Positions 1-7,533 are shown, counted from the first letter of the stretch. The stretch is 12,229 nt of DNA from NORP240 sp038134485 (GCA_038134485.1 JAYPVG010000044.1:1-12229); one strand, 5' to 3'. The notes: generated from the letters alone by a model not told the origin. Made by a program: numbers and translations.

Positions 1-272
1 GTCAACGCTTGAGATACGCCTGATTTTCAATGGTTATTAGTGCCGACAACAGGATAAAAACAGAGCGCTACTCGATCCGAATTTCCCTCGCTGCGAATCC
101 GGGCGGGCACTACATAGTAATGTCGCGAAGTCTCCCCCCGCACCTCCCCCATGATCTAACTTAAGAGCGGTACAAATCGCGGTACAATTCGCGGTACAAA
201 TAGCAAATAGGTGTATAATGCTGTCTCTAACTCGCTGTTAGCACGGCATTATTTGGGACTTGGAAATAGGGA
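1..272. other. Gene-free flank beyond the tRNA-Phe 3' end
   Basis: I see no convincing gene here. All six frames are broken by stops. The longest frame checked is a minus-strand ATG at 152 with 41 codons, no Shine-Dalgarno sequence and no recognisable similarity. The stretch contains three tandem 12-bp repeats (167-202), a TATAAT at 214-219 on the plus strand with no good -35, and a small perfect inverted repeat, CTAAC-TCGCT-GTTAG (227-241). On the minus strand CTAACA (241-236) and TATACA (217-212) are 18 bp apart and could form a leftward promoter, but this is weak. The flank of a tRNA 3' end is a common integration site, so this could be the end of an island lying to the left. That is inference only. 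Confidence 0.5.
167..202. repeat. Three tandem 12-bp GCGGTACAA-type repeats
   Basis: Three head-to-tail copies are seen directly: GCGGTACAAATC (167-178), GCGGTACAATTC (179-190) and GCGGTACAAATA (191-202). They are identical over the first nine bases and differ only in the last three. They lie about 70 bp beyond the CCA end of tRNA-Phe. Short direct repeats at this distance from a tRNA 3' end resemble arm-type integrase or excisionase binding sites of tRNA-targeting elements, or a regulator's iterated operator. No integrase gene is visible in the window, so the role is unproven. Confidence 0.85.
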
Positions 273-348
<76 letters not shown>

Positions 349-430
349 AATGTAAACGGTTTAGCTTTGGGATACTGCTGAAGAAGCCGCGTATTAAACC
401 CTCAACCCTCCAGTGAGTCAAGTGGCGGGG

Positions 431-700
431 CTAGTCTTCGGGGACGTAGCCCGCGGCCTGGTCGAACTCCTCATTGTCGAGAAATTTCTCCATTTCTGCT
501 TGCAGATACTTGCGGTGTTCCGCATCCGCCATGTTCAGGTGTTTCTCGTTAATCAGCATGGTTTGCTGCTGCAACCATTCGCTCCAGGCCTGCTGCGAAA
601 CTGTCTCGTAAAGAGCCTGGCCCCTCGGTCCCGGATAGGGCGGGACAGGCAGTCCCGGCAATTCCTTTTTGTACTTGCGGCAATGCACAGTGCGTGTCAT
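431..700 (-). CDS. yggX: Fe(2+)-trafficking / oxidative damage protection protein YggX
   Basis: This 89-residue protein matches the YggX family in length and in its N-terminus (MTRTVHCRK...), including the conserved Cys7. It also shows the family's Trp/Gln-rich middle (SEWLQQQTMLINE) and acidic C-terminus. YggX is a small cytoplasmic protein linked to protection of iron-sulfur clusters and labile iron under oxidative stress. The start at 700 is supported by an AGGGG Shine-Dalgarno sequence (711-707), six bases upstream. It follows mutY by 23 bp on the same strand. MutY carries a 4Fe-4S cluster, so the pairing makes functional sense, and the mutY-yggX order is widely conserved in gammaproteobacteria. 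Function comes from family knowledge; the identification is secure. Confidence 0.96.
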   Translation of the reverse strand: MTRTVHCRKYKKELPGLPVPPYPGPRGQALYETVSQQAWSEWLQQQTMLINEKHLNMADAEHRKYLQAEMEKFLDNEEFDQAAGYVPED

Positions 701-723
701 GTATTTCCCCTAAAAATAATAAT

Positions 724-1770
724 TCAGTTAGCCTGTCGGGCCAGTCTCTCCAGTAACTTCTTGACCGGTGCTGCCAGACCGACCTCGGGCGGCTGATCCA
801 ATGGATACCACAGCCAGCGTCCGGATTCCATTGCGCTGTCCGGCAGTTTGCCCACCTGCTGGTGCAATGGCGTGATATCCAGGTGGTAGTGACTGAAAGT
901 GTGTCGGAGTATTGGCCAGCGTTCCGGTCTGGAGGGCTGCAACTCGATCATGATGCCATTTGGAAACTGAGTAGGATCAGCAGACTCCGGGAAGCTCCAT
1001 AACCCTCCCCAGATGCCAGTCGGGGGTCGTTTCTCCAGAAGCACCTGCTTTTCTTTATTCTGCAGCATATGCATAACCGTTTCTCTTACTGGAAGGGTTC
1101 TGGCAGGCTTGCGACCTGGATAGCCGGCGATTGTGTTGCTCTTCAGTGCCAGACACTGACTCTGTAACGGGCAGGCGGTGCAAGCGGGTCTGCTACGGGT
1201 ACAGACGGTTGCCCCCAAGTCCATTATCGCCTGGGTGTAAGGCCCCACGTCGTTATGTGGTGTGAGCGATTGAGCCAGATCCCACAGCCTTCGTTTCACG
1301 GCGCTCTGTTCGGGCCAGCCTTCGATGGCGAAGCAGCGGGTCAATACCCTTTTGACATTCCCGTCCAGGATAGGGGCGCGCTTGCCGCAGGCCAGTGCCA
1401 CGATCGCGCCAGCGGTGGATTGGCCAATGCCCGGCAAGTCGCACAAGTGCTCCACTCGGTCAGGAAATTCGCCCCCAAAGTCAGCCACTATTTGTTTGGC
1501 GGCCCGATGGAGGTTGCGCGCTCGCGCGTAATATCCCAGTCCGGTCCAGTAATGCAGCACCCGATCCTCACTGGCGGCGGATAGTGTCTGCACGTCGGGG
1601 AATGCCTCCATGAAACGAAGATAGTAAGGAATAACCGTGTTGACCTGGGTTTGCTGCAGCATGATTTCGGATACCCAGACCCGGTAGGCTGAGGTTTTTT
1701 TTTGCCAGGGCAGGTCCTTCCTGCCGTGCTCGGCAAACCAGTGCAGCAGTTGGTCGGCAAAATCGCTCAT
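724..1770 (-). CDS. mutY: A/G-specific adenine glycosylase MutY
   Basis: This 348-residue base-excision repair enzyme removes adenine mispaired with 8-oxoguanine or guanine. The N-terminal catalytic domain shows SEIMLQQTQV with the catalytic Glu at residue 35. The helix-hairpin-helix LPGIGQSTAGAI is at about 112-123, and ILDGNVKRV carries the catalytic Asp136. A 4Fe-4S cluster follows with the expected C-x6-C-x2-C-x5-C spacing (C190, C197, C200, C206). The C-terminal NUDIX-like domain, which recognises 8-oxoguanine, runs from about 225 to 345 (LLEKRPPTGIWGGLWSFPE, then LRHTFSHYHLDI at 288-299). Length is normal for the family. The start codon lies 17 bp after the asmA stop with no strong Shine-Dalgarno, so translation may depend on the upstream gene. 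All key residues are intact. Confidence 0.97.
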   Translation of the reverse strand: MSDFADQLLHWFAEHGRKDLPWQKKTSAYRVWVSEIMLQQTQVNTVIPYYLRFMEAFPDVQTLSAASEDRVLHYWTGLGYYARARNLHRAAKQIVADFGGEFPDRVEHLCDLPGIGQSTAGAIVALACGKRAPILDGNVKRVLTRCFAIEGWPEQSAVKRRLWDLAQSLTPHNDVGPYTQAIMDLGATVCTRSRPACTACPLQSQCLALKSNTIAGYPGRKPARTLPVRETVMHMLQNKEKQVLLEKRPPTGIWGGLWSFPESADPTQFPNGIMIELQPSRPERWPILRHTFSHYHLDITPLHQQVGKLPDSAMESGRWLWYPLDQPPEVGLAAPVKKLLERLARQAN

Positions 1771-1787
1771 GTGGGTTGCAGTACGAA

Positions 1788-3836
1788 TTAGTTCTGGAAC
1801 AGGTTGCGTAAAAAATCCCGGCTGGAATCCTGCAGGGCATCGGGAACCTGATCGATGATGACGTCTTCCAGGCGGTTACGCAGCGCGTTGCTGCTCAACT
1901 GGGTGAAGATTTCTCGTACCTGAGAAAGGTCCGGCCGGCAATACTGATTGACCGGATCGTCGAAGCGGGCATTGCAGCTAACCGGCCACGAGACGGTGTG
2001 GTATCGCTCATTGATCGGAATGGTCTGCAGGTACGGAGAACCCAATACCGTCAGCAGCAGGTCGTAGTTGAAGCTGGCTGCCTCCAGGTCGATTCCCCCG
2101 GTGCCGGAGATGTCAAAGTTGTCCAGTCGCAATTTGATCTGCTGATCGTCATCCAGCCCGTCTGCAAAAATCGCGTAGCCATTGAACTCGCTGAACCGAA
2201 TCACATCGGGCCATTGCTGGATAGCTTCTCCCGACGGGCTTAGCGCAGCGATAGCGGTAAAAATTTGCTTGATCACCCCGATGTCGACGGCATTGTTGGT
2301 AATCGTAAAACTACTGGCGCCGCCAAAACTATCGAGCCAGTCGCCCAGGGTGCTGCCGGTGCCTGAATAACGGGACTCCATATCGAGTTGCCCGGTCACG
2401 GCGCCGGGCGACAGGAACGGCAAGGGCAGGTTGGCGACATCAATCTGCCTGGTGAAAAGCTCCAGAGTAACTTCACTGCGAACAGGAACGCTGTTGAGTC
2501 GCAAGTTGCCTTCCACTGATCCGTTCAAGACATTGGTTGGTTGCAGTTCGACGTCCAGCACGCCGCTCTCCGCATTCGTAAACAGGTTAATGCTGCCGAA
2601 CTGGGTTCCGGAAACAAAAAGCGAATCAATTGACACCGAACCTTGCACGTTCATGTTTGACCACAGGTTTTCCGGGATTTCGAGATCGAAGATTGAGCGT
2701 TCCGGCGCCTGCACCGCGAACGGATCGCTTTCCGGTGGTAACTCTGGTTGCTCTGGCGTTGGCGTCAGGTAAGGTGACAGGTCGAGGTTGTTGGTGTCGA
2801 TGTCGAAATTCAGGTTGGTCGGCAAAAGGCCACTGGCGAACTGGTAATCGGCATCCATTTCCAATCGCATGTCGCCCAGGGTTGCGATCATCTCGGAAAT
2901 TTCGACCTGGTTGGCGTCACCGGACAGCTCAACTTGCAGCTGAGCCTGCCACTGGGGGTTGGTGCGGAAACCTGGCAGCCCTGCTGCTATTGTCACGGGT
3001 TCCCGGTCCAGCAGATTGTCGATCAGCGCGTCAAAAGCAAATTCATTGGTGAATAAGCGGGCCTCCCAGTTGATTGCACTGAACAGCTCTCGAATCTGCA
3101 GGTTGCCTTCTATCAGCGCCGGGGTGACAGCGAGCCGGATATTTGCGATTTCCAGAGTTTCGCTGTCGAGGTCAACGCGATTACTACTGCTGAAAGTAAT
3201 GGGCCAGGGAGCTGGTGCCGTAGGTTCGATGAGCTCGAAACTTGCCTGTAACGGAAATGGCTGATTTGCCGCATTACTGCCCTGACTGCTGAATTCCAAC
3301 TCCCGGATCGTATAGAAGTAGCCCCGCTGCAGGTCCTGTAGATCGGCACTACCATCGCTTAGGGAAACGACGTTGAAGCGTGTTTCCAGCGCAGTCGCTC
3401 CTGCGGTGTCGTTATCTTCCCGCGCACCATTTGAGCGGCCCAGGCGGTCGGTCATCCACCAGCTGTCGCCCTGCTCGTCGATGTACCAGTTAAGATGCAA
3501 GCCGTCGACATGCAGTTCTTCGACCAGTAACCGGCCTCCTAGCAGTTCTCCGGGATCGACTCGCAGACTGACCATTGCAGCGGAGGCCAGTTCCTGGGGT
3601 CGGTTCGGGTTACGCAGTCGCAGATCATTCAGAGTCACGCCGACATAGGGGCGCAGGGTAAGAGTCATATCGCCTGCGATATTCAATTCCAACCCGGTGG
3701 CATCGAATACAGCGTCTTCGATCAAGGTCCGATACTGATTCGGATTAACTGTTGTCAGCAGCACGGCAAGCAGCACCGCCATCAAAGCAATCACGGCGCC
3801 AATAATTACCAGCCTGTTCCGAAGCTGTTTGTTCAT
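1788..3836 (-). CDS. AsmA family protein
   Basis: This 682-residue protein has a short positively charged N-terminus and one membrane anchor (about residues 9-31). The characteristic AsmA opening follows (VNPNQYRTLIEDAVFDATGLEL, then GDMTLTLRPYVGVTLNDLRLRNP). A long beta-rich periplasmic body contains a Pro/Glu-rich linker around 365-378 (PTPEQPELPPESDPF). The C-terminal AsmA region (VTGQLDMESRYSGTGSTLGDWL, then SFTITNNAVDIG) is near 490-540. AsmA-like proteins are inner-membrane-anchored periplasmic proteins thought to bridge the envelope and to influence outer-membrane lipid or protein assembly. The exact role of this member cannot be told from sequence. It is divergent from hisB and begins the asmA-mutY-yggX run. 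Two Cys near the C-terminus (SCNARFDDPVNQYC) could form a disulfide. No strong Shine-Dalgarno is visible at the start. Confidence 0.9.
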   Translation of the reverse strand: MNKQLRNRLVIIGAVIALMAVLLAVLLTTVNPNQYRTLIEDAVFDATGLELNIAGDMTLTLRPYVGVTLNDLRLRNPNRPQELASAAMVSLRVDPGELLGGRLLVEELHVDGLHLNWYIDEQGDSWWMTDRLGRSNGAREDNDTAGATALETRFNVVSLSDGSADLQDLQRGYFYTIRELEFSSQGSNAANQPFPLQASFELIEPTAPAPWPITFSSSNRVDLDSETLEIANIRLAVTPALIEGNLQIRELFSAINWEARLFTNEFAFDALIDNLLDREPVTIAAGLPGFRTNPQWQAQLQVELSGDANQVEISEMIATLGDMRLEMDADYQFASGLLPTNLNFDIDTNNLDLSPYLTPTPEQPELPPESDPFAVQAPERSIFDLEIPENLWSNMNVQGSVSIDSLFVSGTQFGSINLFTNAESGVLDVELQPTNVLNGSVEGNLRLNSVPVRSEVTLELFTRQIDVANLPLPFLSPGAVTGQLDMESRYSGTGSTLGDWLDSFGGASSFTITNNAVDIGVIKQIFTAIAALSPSGEAIQQWPDVIRFSEFNGYAIFADGLDDDQQIKLRLDNFDISGTGGIDLEAASFNYDLLLTVLGSPYLQTIPINERYHTVSWPVSCNARFDDPVNQYCRPDLSQVREIFTQLSSNALRNRLEDVIIDQVPDALQDSSRDFLRNLFQN

Positions 3837-4124
3837 GGTGATAGACAGAATTACCTGTTAGATCTTGCCGTGTGACTGGCTGTGATTCCTTCCGCAGGGC
3901 ATGCGTGCAAAGCCGATCCGCACCATGCTGCAGGTCGAGCTAGTGTACCGGAAGGCTCTCGAGCTTGCATCTCACCTGGATTTCCCGCTTTGCCATATTC
4001 GCCAATTCCGTTAAGAACCGGGGAAACGGCGCCCCCAGCTTTTCTTGTCGCACCCAGAGCTTTATAATGCGCGTCTTTACTTCCTAGGAGCGGCTATCTT
4101 ACCCGGATGCCGTACCCTGACCCC
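3837..4124. other. Divergent intergenic region between asmA and hisB
   Basis: About 290 bp separate the two divergent starts. A good plus-strand -10 box for the his block lies at 4063-4068. No clear promoter was recognised for asmA. There is no run of His codons or leader peptide between the -10 box and hisB, so classical his attenuation is unlikely here. A short open frame at 3882-4067 has no Shine-Dalgarno sequence and no family resemblance, so I do not call it a gene. Confidence 0.6.
4041..4068 (+). promoter_or_regulatory. Putative promoter of the hisBHAF block
   Basis: A perfect TATAAT lies at 4063-4068. The best -35 candidate is TTTCTT at 4041-4046 with a 16-bp spacer, a poor match to TTGACA. 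Transcription would start near 4075, leaving a leader of roughly 30-50 nt before hisB. The -10 element is seen directly; the promoter function is inferred. Confidence 0.5.
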
Positions 4125-4715
4125 ATGTCAGAAAGAACCGCCTCCGTAGAACGTAATACCAACGAAACCCAGATTTCCGTCAGCGTAAATCTCGACGGCA
4201 GCGGCAGGCTGTCTACGGAAACCGGCCTGCCCTTTTTGGATCATATGCTCGATCAGATTGCTCGCCATGGACTGGTTGACCTTGACATCAAGGCCACCGG
4301 AGACCTTGAAATTGACGCGCACCACACAGTAGAGGATCTGGGCATTACCCTGGGACAGGCAATTAACAAGGCCCTGGACAAGACGGGCATCCGACGCTAC
4401 GGGCACGCTTACGTGCCGCTTGACGAGGCGTTGTCGCGCGTCGTAATCGATTTTTCCGGCCGTCCGGGACTCGAGTACCACGTTAACTTCGCCAAGGGTA
4501 CGGTCGGTACTTTCGATGTCGATTTGTTTCACGAGTTTTTTCAGGGATTCGTTAACCACGCATTCGTGACACTGCATATCGACAACATTCGTGGCAAGAA
4601 TGCGCACCATCAAATCGAAACGATATTCAAGGCATTCGGTCGAGCCCTGCGCATGGCCATGGAAATTGATCCCCGTGCCAGTGGCGAGATTCCTTCCACC
4701 AAGGGTTCGCTGTAA
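4125..4715 (+). CDS. hisB: Imidazoleglycerol-phosphate dehydratase HisB (monofunctional)
   Basis: HisB dehydrates imidazole glycerol phosphate to imidazole acetol phosphate, a manganese-dependent step of histidine synthesis in the cytoplasm. The protein has the family's repeated His/Glu metal ligands: FLDHMLDQIARHGL (H40, H48), DAHHTVED (H66, H67, E70), GHAYVPLDEA (H94) and NAHHQIET (H161, H162, E165). There is no HAD phosphatase domain, so it is the monofunctional type. I chose the ATG at 4125 (196 aa) because MSERTASVERNTNETQI lines up without gaps with the N-terminus and length I recall for Pseudomonas HisB. An in-frame ATG at 4107 would add six residues. Neither start has a well-spaced Shine-Dalgarno: an AGGAG at 4086-4090 is 16 bases from 4107. 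It is first in the his block, 27 bp before hisH. Confidence 0.96.
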   Translation: MSERTASVERNTNETQISVSVNLDGSGRLSTETGLPFLDHMLDQIARHGLVDLDIKATGDLEIDAHHTVEDLGITLGQAINKALDKTGIRRYGHAYVPLDEALSRVVIDFSGRPGLEYHVNFAKGTVGTFDVDLFHEFFQGFVNHAFVTLHIDNIRGKNAHHQIETIFKAFGRALRMAMEIDPRASGEIPSTKGSL

Positions 4716-4742
4716 CGGGCCAGACTCCCCAATAGCGTCGCG

Positions 4743-5411
4743 ATGAGCAAACTAGCAGTTATCGATTACGGAATGGGTAACCTCCATTCGGTTTCCAAGG
4801 CCGTAGAGTTCGTTGCCAGTGAGGCCGGGTTGGATGTGCAGGTTGATGTAACATCTGACCCGCAAACGATCAGAGAAGCTGACCGCATTATATTTCCCGG
4901 CGTTGGCGCAATTCGGGACTGCATGGCCGAGATTCGTCGGCTGGGGCTCGACGAAATTGTGGCCGAAATCATTCAGGTCAAACCCGTGCTGGCTATTTGT
5001 GTTGGTTTTCAGGCGCTGATGGAAATTAGTGAAGAAAACGACGGCGTAGATTGCCTGGGCCTGGCGCGTGGCAAGGTAAAGTATTTTGGTGACAACCTGA
5101 CCGAAACCGATGGCGAACGACTCAAGGTGCCCCACATGGGATGGAATATTGTGAAGCAGGCGATCGGTCATCCGCTGTGGAATGGCATACCTGATGAGAG
5201 CCGTTTTTATTTTGTTCACAGCTACTATATTGAAGCCGACCCGTCCGAGACAGTAGCAGGTATCACACATTATGGTATCGATTTCGCTGCAGCGCTGGCA
5301 AAAGGTAATATTTTTGCCGTGCAGTTCCACCCGGAGAAAAGCCAGTCAGCAGGGCTGACTTTGCTACGAAACTTTCTCGATTGGCAAGGAGAGCAGGGAG
5401 GCAGCACGTGA
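4743..5411 (+). CDS. hisH: Imidazole glycerol phosphate synthase, glutaminase subunit HisH
   Basis: HisH is the class I glutamine amidotransferase that supplies ammonia to HisF. The 222-residue sequence begins MSKLAVIDYGMGNLHSV and has the FPGVGAIRDCM loop (51-61). The nucleophile elbow AICVGFQ carries Cys86, HMGWN is at 131-135, and VQFHPEKSQSAG contains the remaining triad members His196 and Glu198. The elbow commonly reads GICxGMQ; here the first Gly is Ala84 and Met is Phe89, although the Cys and second Gly (88) are kept. Activity is therefore expected. It follows hisB by 27 bp and its TGA overlaps the hisA GTG, indicating translational coupling. The heterodimer partner hisF is two genes downstream. 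Confidence 0.96.
   Translation: MSKLAVIDYGMGNLHSVSKAVEFVASEAGLDVQVDVTSDPQTIREADRIIFPGVGAIRDCMAEIRRLGLDEIVAEIIQVKPVLAICVGFQALMEISEENDGVDCLGLARGKVKYFGDNLTETDGERLKVPHMGWNIVKQAIGHPLWNGIPDESRFYFVHSYYIEADPSETVAGITHYGIDFAAALAKGNIFAVQFHPEKSQSAGLTLLRNFLDWQGEQGGST
5395..5401 (+). promoter_or_regulatory. Shine-Dalgarno fixing the hisA GTG start
   Basis: AGGGAGG at 5395-5401 lies six bases before the GTG at 5408 and inside the end of hisH. It matches the anti-Shine-Dalgarno almost fully. Together with the conserved start of HisA (IVIPAIDLKDG), it shows that translation begins at 5408 and not at the upstream in-frame ATG at 5381. Confidence 0.85.
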
Positions 5412-6157
5412 TCGTTATTCCGGCCATTGATCTGAAAGACGGGCAGTGTGTTCGGCTCAGGCAGGGGCGCATGGCGGACAGCACCGTGTTTTCCGATGAC
5501 CCGGTGCAAATGGCACGACACTGGCACGAGCAGGGGGCTCGCCGCCTGCACCTGGTTGACCTGAACGGCGCCTTTGCGGGCGAGCCGGTGAATGGCGAGA
5601 TAGTCAAGGCAATTGCTGGTGCGCTGCCGGACCTGCCATTGCAGATTGGTGGCGGCATCAGGGAGCTTGAGACCATAGACGCCTACCTGGAGGCCGGAGT
5701 CAGCTACGTCATTATCGGTACCAGGGCGGTGGAAGATCCGGAGTTTGTGACCGCCGCCTGTGGCCGCTACCCGGGAAAAGTAATCGTCGGACTGGACGCC
5801 CAGGACGGCAAGGTTGCGACCGATGGCTGGGCCAATGTAACAGATATTTCGGTGATCGAACTGGTAAGGCACTTTTCCGGAGTTGGAGTCAGCGCCATCG
5901 TGTACACCGACATTGCCCGCGACGGCATGATGCAGGGAGTTAACCTCGAGGCCACCGTGAGCCTGGCGGAACAGTCAACAATCCCGATCATTGCTTCTGG
6001 AGGGATTACCAGTATTGAAGACATCGCAGCGCTCAAGGCAGTCTGTAACACCAAAACCGGCGCTGGAATACTGGGCGCCATCACCGGGCGGGCAATTTAC
6101 GAAGGCACCCTCGACATCCGGGAAGCGCAGCAGCTGCTCGACAGCCAGGCTGACTAG
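5408..6157 (+). CDS. hisA: ProFAR isomerase HisA (phosphoribosylformimino-5-aminoimidazole carboxamide ribotide isomerase)
   Basis: HisA is a (beta/alpha)8-barrel that isomerises ProFAR to PRFAR, the substrate of the HisH/HisF synthase encoded on either side. From the GTG start the protein is 249 residues, the usual HisA length. Visible hallmarks are IPAIDLKDGQCVRL with catalytic Asp8, HLVDLNGAFAG (48-58), the phosphate-binding QIGGGIRE (79-86), VGLDAQDG with catalytic Asp130, YTDIARDGMMQG (167-177) and the second phosphate loop IIASGGI (194-200). The two half-barrel repeats each end in a GG-I phosphate motif, as expected. An in-frame ATG at 5381 would add nine residues lying wholly within hisH. 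The GTG with its strong Shine-Dalgarno and GTGA overlap is preferred. The next gene, hisF, is 42 bp away. Confidence 0.96.
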   Translation: MIVIPAIDLKDGQCVRLRQGRMADSTVFSDDPVQMARHWHEQGARRLHLVDLNGAFAGEPVNGEIVKAIAGALPDLPLQIGGGIRELETIDAYLEAGVSYVIIGTRAVEDPEFVTAACGRYPGKVIVGLDAQDGKVATDGWANVTDISVIELVRHFSGVGVSAIVYTDIARDGMMQGVNLEATVSLAEQSTIPIIASGGITSIEDIAALKAVCNTKTGAGILGAITGRAIYEGTLDIREAQQLLDSQAD

Positions 6158-6199
6158 AGACCCGGTTGCGCGGAGCCGAACGACTGACAGGTAATCACA

Positions 6200-6973
6200 A
6201 TGGCATTGGCAAAACGCATTATTCCCTGCCTTGATTGCGACAAGGGACGCGTGGTGAAAGGCGTCAAGTTCGTCGATATCAGGGACGCCGGCGACCCCGT
6301 GGAAATCTCACGCCGCTACAGCGAGGCGGGCGCCGATGAAATCACCTTTCTGGATATTACCGCCAGCAGCGAGGAGCGCGATACGACGGTGGAGACAGTC
6401 AGGGCGATCGCGGGGCAGGTGTTCATCCCGCTTACCGTGGGGGGCGGTATCCGCACCCTGGAAGACATACGCACCATGCTTAACGCGGGCGCCGACAAGG
6501 TTTCCATCAATACCGCTGCGGTTAAAAACCCGGAGTTTGTTCGCGAGGCGGCGCAGCGATTCGGATCGCAGTGCATCGTGGTGGCGATCGACGCCAAGAA
6601 GGTGAGCGCCGATGGCGAGCCTGAGCGCTGGGAAATATTTACCCACGGGGGCCGCCACCCGACCGGTATTGATGCAGTCCAGTGGGCGCAGAAAATGGTT
6701 GCCTATGGCGCCGGCGAAATTCTTCTTACCAGCATGGATCGGGACGGCACCAAGATCGGCTTCGACCTGGAGCTGAATAGCGCCATCAGCGACGCCGTCA
6801 CTGTTCCGGTTATAGCCTCCGGTGGCGTGGGCAATCTGCAACACCTGGTTGACGGTGTTCTTGAGGGTCATGCGGACGCGGTGCTTGCCGCCAGTATTTT
6901 TCACTTTGGAGAGTACAGTATTCAGGAAGCCAAGGAATTCATGGCTGGTCATGGCATCACGGTTAGAAACTGA
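6200..6973 (+). CDS. hisF: Imidazole glycerol phosphate synthase, cyclase subunit HisF
   Basis: HisF uses ammonia channelled from HisH to convert PRFAR to imidazole glycerol phosphate and AICAR, linking histidine and purine synthesis. The 257-residue barrel has MALAKRIIPCLDCDKGRVVKG with catalytic Asp12, ITFLDITAS (48-56), LTVGGGIRT (78-86), DKVSINTAA (99-107), VAIDAKK with catalytic Asp131, ILLTSMDRDG and the phosphate loop VIASGGVGN. The Cys13 in CLDCD stands where many HisF proteins have Val and is unlikely to matter. A weak AGG (6189-6191) lies eight bases before the ATG. It is the last his gene here; hisG, D, C, I and E are not in the window. Confidence 0.97.
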   Translation: MALAKRIIPCLDCDKGRVVKGVKFVDIRDAGDPVEISRRYSEAGADEITFLDITASSEERDTTVETVRAIAGQVFIPLTVGGGIRTLEDIRTMLNAGADKVSINTAAVKNPEFVREAAQRFGSQCIVVAIDAKKVSADGEPERWEIFTHGGRHPTGIDAVQWAQKMVAYGAGEILLTSMDRDGTKIGFDLELNSAISDAVTVPVIASGGVGNLQHLVDGVLEGHADAVLAASIFHFGEYSIQEAKEFMAGHGITVRN

Positions 6974-7036
6974 AGCCCTGGCAAGCTGACACATGTTACC
7001 GGGCAGTTACAAGCATACATTTTGACGAGAGCAGCG

Positions 7037-7456
7037 ATGGAAATAGCCAATACAGATGAACAGATCATGGCCTGTTTCGATGTGATGAAACAGCTTCGAT
7101 TGAACCTCAAAAAAGAGTCCTGGCTCGCCACAATCCGGGACATGCAGGGTGAAGGTTATGTGCTTGCCTACCTCACCCGGGACGATGTGGTGGTGGCAGT
7201 GGCCGGCTACTACATTTGCAACAAACTGTCGGTAAACGGAAAGTCGCTCTATGTCTATGATCTGTCGACCGACGAGCGCTTCCGCTCCATGGGGTTAGGC
7301 AAACGGCTGATCGAGGATCTCAAGGATCATGCCCGCAGCCGGGATTGTGAATCGATCGAGCTGGATTCGGGCGTGCAGCGCTTCGGCGCCCACCGTTTCT
7401 ATCTGCGAGAGGGGTTTCGGATTGCCTCCCACCATTTCGCCTGCACGCTTAAATAG
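7037..7456 (+). CDS. GNAT family N-acetyltransferase
   Basis: This 139-residue single-domain protein belongs to the GNAT fold. Motif A, which binds the acetyl-CoA pyrophosphate, is seen as DLSTDERFRSMGLGKRLIEDL (75-95) with R83-x-x-G86-x-G88. Motif B is AHRFYLREGFRI (118-129). The strand before motif A (YVYDLSTD) and the preceding AVAGYYICN are typical. The acceptor substrate cannot be deduced; small-molecule amines and protein N-termini are both possible. I chose the ATG at 7037 because GAGAG (7027-7031) sits five bases upstream. A TTG at 7022 in the same frame is less likely. It lies 63 bp after hisF with no terminator between them, so read-through from the his block is plausible. No biochemical link to histidine synthesis can be claimed. 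Confidence 0.85.
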   Translation: MEIANTDEQIMACFDVMKQLRLNLKKESWLATIRDMQGEGYVLAYLTRDDVVVAVAGYYICNKLSVNGKSLYVYDLSTDERFRSMGLGKRLIEDLKDHARSRDCESIELDSGVQRFGAHRFYLREGFRIASHHFACTLK

Positions 7457-7526
7457 CCAATAAAATAGCGGGTTCGTTAATCTCTCGTACAGCTTGCCCC
7501 CTTACACTGTAACTGCACAGTAACGA

Positions 7527-7533
7527 AAGGAGG
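7527..7533 (+). promoter_or_regulatory. Strong Shine-Dalgarno before the tectonin-like gene
   Basis: AAGGAGG at 7527-7533 is a near-perfect ribosome binding site, eight bases before the ATG at 7542. It is among the strongest in the window and suggests high expression. Upstream, ACTGT (7506-7510) and ACAGT (7517-7521) form a small inverted repeat. No convincing promoter was recognised between 7457 and 7526. Confidence 0.75.

Noticed and set aside
30..152. 41-codon minus-strand frame starting at 152, considered as an integrase start or small gene
   Set aside because: It has no ribosome site, ends after 41 codons and does not resemble an integrase N-terminus.
214..219. TATAAT as a plus-strand promoter next to tRNA-Phe
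   Set aside because: There is no acceptable -35 at 16-18 bp and no plus-strand gene follows. It would only transcribe antisense to the tRNA.
1255..1584. Plus-strand open frames opposite mutY
   Set aside because: MutY on the other strand has every catalytic and cluster residue. The overlapping frames have low-complexity, motif-free translations.
3882..4067. 61-codon frame between asmA and hisB
   Set aside because: It has no Shine-Dalgarno sequence, no recognisable similarity, and it runs into the his promoter region.
4069..4124. His attenuator or leader peptide before hisB
   Set aside because: No run of histidine codons, no leader open frame and no terminator/antiterminator hairpins are visible in the short leader.
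6308..6994. 228-codon minus-strand frame opposite hisF, with similar frames opposite hisB, hisH and hisA
   Set aside because: These are shadows of highly conserved his genes in a moderately GC-rich genome, without ribosome sites or recognisable domains.
7506..7521. CTGT...ACAG inverted repeat considered as a LexA box
   Set aside because: The half sites are six bases apart rather than the eight of the enterobacterial/Pseudomonas consensus, and the downstream gene has no SOS connection.
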